A DNA stretch of 64,000 bases from contig NZ_CP013949.1 of assembly GCF_000296215.2 (NCBI RefSeq), positions 1,729,501-1,793,500 of the forward strand. The letters are read 5' to 3'. The stretch comes from Bradyrhizobium sp. CCGE-LA001 (lineage in GTDB: Bacteria > Pseudomonadota > Alphaproteobacteria > Rhizobiales > Xanthobacteraceae). Under the pieces are notes generated by a model. The model made no database searches and was not told the origin of the DNA. It saw nothing but the letters and a program-made list of their open reading frames with translations. Numbering within the stretch: position 1 is the stretch's first letter; each line of letters begins with the position of its first letter. Positions 63,006 through 64,000 of the stretch are shown here, piece by piece. The position numbers were made by a program, and so were the translations under genes.

Positions 63006-63563
63006 TCAGGGAAGGCCCGCGCCGTTGATCGACGGCATGCCGTTGATCGAGGTCGTGCCGTCAGCAGGCGCGGGGCTGGGCACCGGAACGGAGGGACTGA
63101 TTCCGGCGCCGCCGAGCTCGGTGGCACCCAACGGAATTCCGACGCGTCCGACCGCCGTTGGCGAGGACAGCGGCGATGAAGCCGACGCGCTGCCGGCGCA
63201 GGCGCTGGACGAGTTGCCGGCAAGTCCACCCCCATCGAACAATGCGCCAGGCGAAGCGGAATTGGCCGAGGTCGGACAGTTCGTCATGTCCTGCGCGGGA
63301 TTGAGCGGCGAGATGCCCGGCGTTGCAACCTCGGTCGATCCCAGCGGAATGCCCACGGGCCGGGTGGATTGCGGGTTGAGCGGCGACGTCGCGAGCATGC
63401 CGGAAGAGGGTTGCGCTCCGGGCACCATCGTCTGAGCCATGGCCGCAGCCGAGGCCAGCCAGAGAATGCCGGCTGCAACCGTCATGGCTGCATGCATCGA
63501 AGCGCGCCGGTGTGATCCCGATCTCGTCGCGACGATGTGGTTCGGTGAATGCTGATCCTGCAT
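63006..63563 (-). CDS. Secreted Pro/Ser-rich companion protein of the second RND operon
   Basis: A 185-residue protein with a hydrophobic signal segment (about residues 23-43, ending AMAQ) after a 22-residue polar N-terminus, then Ser/Gly/Pro-rich low-complexity sequence. Two internal repeats share the pattern GIPLG-Ser/Ala-TE-x4-GISP. Two Cys pairs lie in the middle. The start at 63563 has GGAG upstream; an inner ATG at 63497 would start directly at the signal peptide. It precedes the fusion protein gene in the same direction. Compare the product of 27514-28215. Confidence 0.72.
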   Translation of the reverse strand: MQDQHSPNHIVATRSGSHRRASMHAAMTVAAGILWLASAAAMAQTMVPGAQPSSGMLATSPLNPQSTRPVGIPLGSTEVATPGISPLNPAQDMTNCPTSANSASPGALFDGGGLAGNSSSACAGSASASSPLSSPTAVGRVGIPLGATELGGAGISPSVPVPSPAPADGTTSINGMPSINGAGLP

Positions 63564-63761
63564 GGACGATCGCTCCGAGCTGAATGCCGTAGAACCTTAG
63601 AAAGGTGCGCGAGCGCGGGTATTTCCAGAACGCACGTCCCACTCCCGGGCTGCACGAAGACAGCGAGTCTTTACGCCCGGGCGGCTGCGCCCTCCGTCGC
63701 ACGAATAAGCGGCCGCGCTGCATTGGCAGCAGCGCGGCGTCGGTTCTGATTTTTGCTTTCG

Positions 63762-64000
63762 CTATCTCAGAATAGCCCGCGCTTGGGCCAGTTGCCGGCG
63801 GCACGCGCGCATGTCGCCGATGTGATCCGCGGCGCGCGCTCGTTCAAGCGAATCCAACGCGGCCGTGAAGTCGACGCCAGCGTTGCCTTCGGTCTGAGCA
63901 AGGGAGCGGGGCGTCGGTTGATGGCTGCGCAGCGCGCTGAGGCTCTCCGGCTTCCAGCCTTGCGCGCCGGCATTATTTTCGATGGCGCGATCCAGCTGCA
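63762..64000 (-). CDS. 3' part of a hypothetical protein gene, cut by the right edge
   Basis: Reading from the right edge, the minus strand is open for 78 codons to a TAG at 63762-63764. The product ends ...AALDSLERARAADHIGD then MRACRRQLAQARAILR. The helical, Leu/Ala/Arg-rich pattern and natural codon use favour a real gene. The start lies outside the window. The family is unknown. Confidence 0.55.
   Translation of the reverse strand, partial: QLDRAIENNAGAQGWKPESLSALRSHQPTPRSLAQTEGNAGVDFTAALDSLERARAADHIGDMRACRRQLAQARAILR

Noticed and set aside
1..64000. CRISPR arrays, rRNA, tRNA genes, integrase and attachment sites
   Set aside because: None was recognised by eye. A covariance-model scan such as tRNAscan-SE would settle the tRNA question.

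Overview
The window reads as high-GC alphaproteobacterial DNA, most likely from a Bradyrhizobium-type (Nitrobacteraceae) genome. The grounds are the composition and codon use, a rhizobial-style trb conjugation cluster, DUF2934 proteins, several very small secreted proteins, and two intergenic palindromic repeats that I recognise from memory as Bradyrhizobium repeat types. The assignment is inferred from content; no search was run.

Layout. 1-11021: a 5'-truncated MFS transporter, then a complete mating-pair-formation cluster trbB-C-D-E-J-K-L-F-G-I with its usual DUF2274 companion, almost all genes overlapping or nearly touching. No relaxase, coupling protein (traG) or integrase is visible. 11022-18250: an accessory zone with sparse genes: an anchored hypothetical protein, a CPECG-motif protein, a sugar isomerase plus Gfo/Idh/MocA dehydrogenase pair, small stress-type proteins (DUF2934 and a Cys-rich protein in overlapping frames), and at least two repeat elements in noncoding DNA. 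18382-19290: two small secreted proteins on the minus strand.

19439-28215: a compact plus-strand block of response regulator, histidine kinase, RpoH-like sigma factor, RND permease, membrane fusion protein and a secreted low-complexity protein, preceded by back-to-back palindromes. 28228-41079: a regulatory island with three paralogous giant regulators (OmpR-type winged helix, STAND NTPase, TPR-like C-terminus), an AraC regulator, an orphan periplasmic binding protein and three small secreted proteins. 41317-47150: SDR, membrane-anchored mini-catalase with cytochrome b561, Dps, a degenerate HWE-type kinase, FdhD and a DUF1275 membrane protein.

47328-57085: a respiratory and acid/oxidative-stress block. 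FumC, a cupin, Mqo and a CIO-type cytochrome bd (CydAB) could together run fumarate to malate to oxaloacetate with electrons passing through quinone to oxygen. A Tat-exported oxalate decarboxylase and a YdeP-type molybdenum oxidoreductase follow. 57120-64000: an orphan PAS-type sensor kinase, a second (MdtB/MdtC-like) RND pump with its fusion protein and again a secreted low-complexity protein, and the 3' end of a gene that runs off the right edge.

The most unusual features are the two-component/sigma-32/RND gene block, the recurring secreted companion protein beside both RND pumps, and the trio of STAND regulators. No CRISPR array, rRNA or tRNA gene was recognised.
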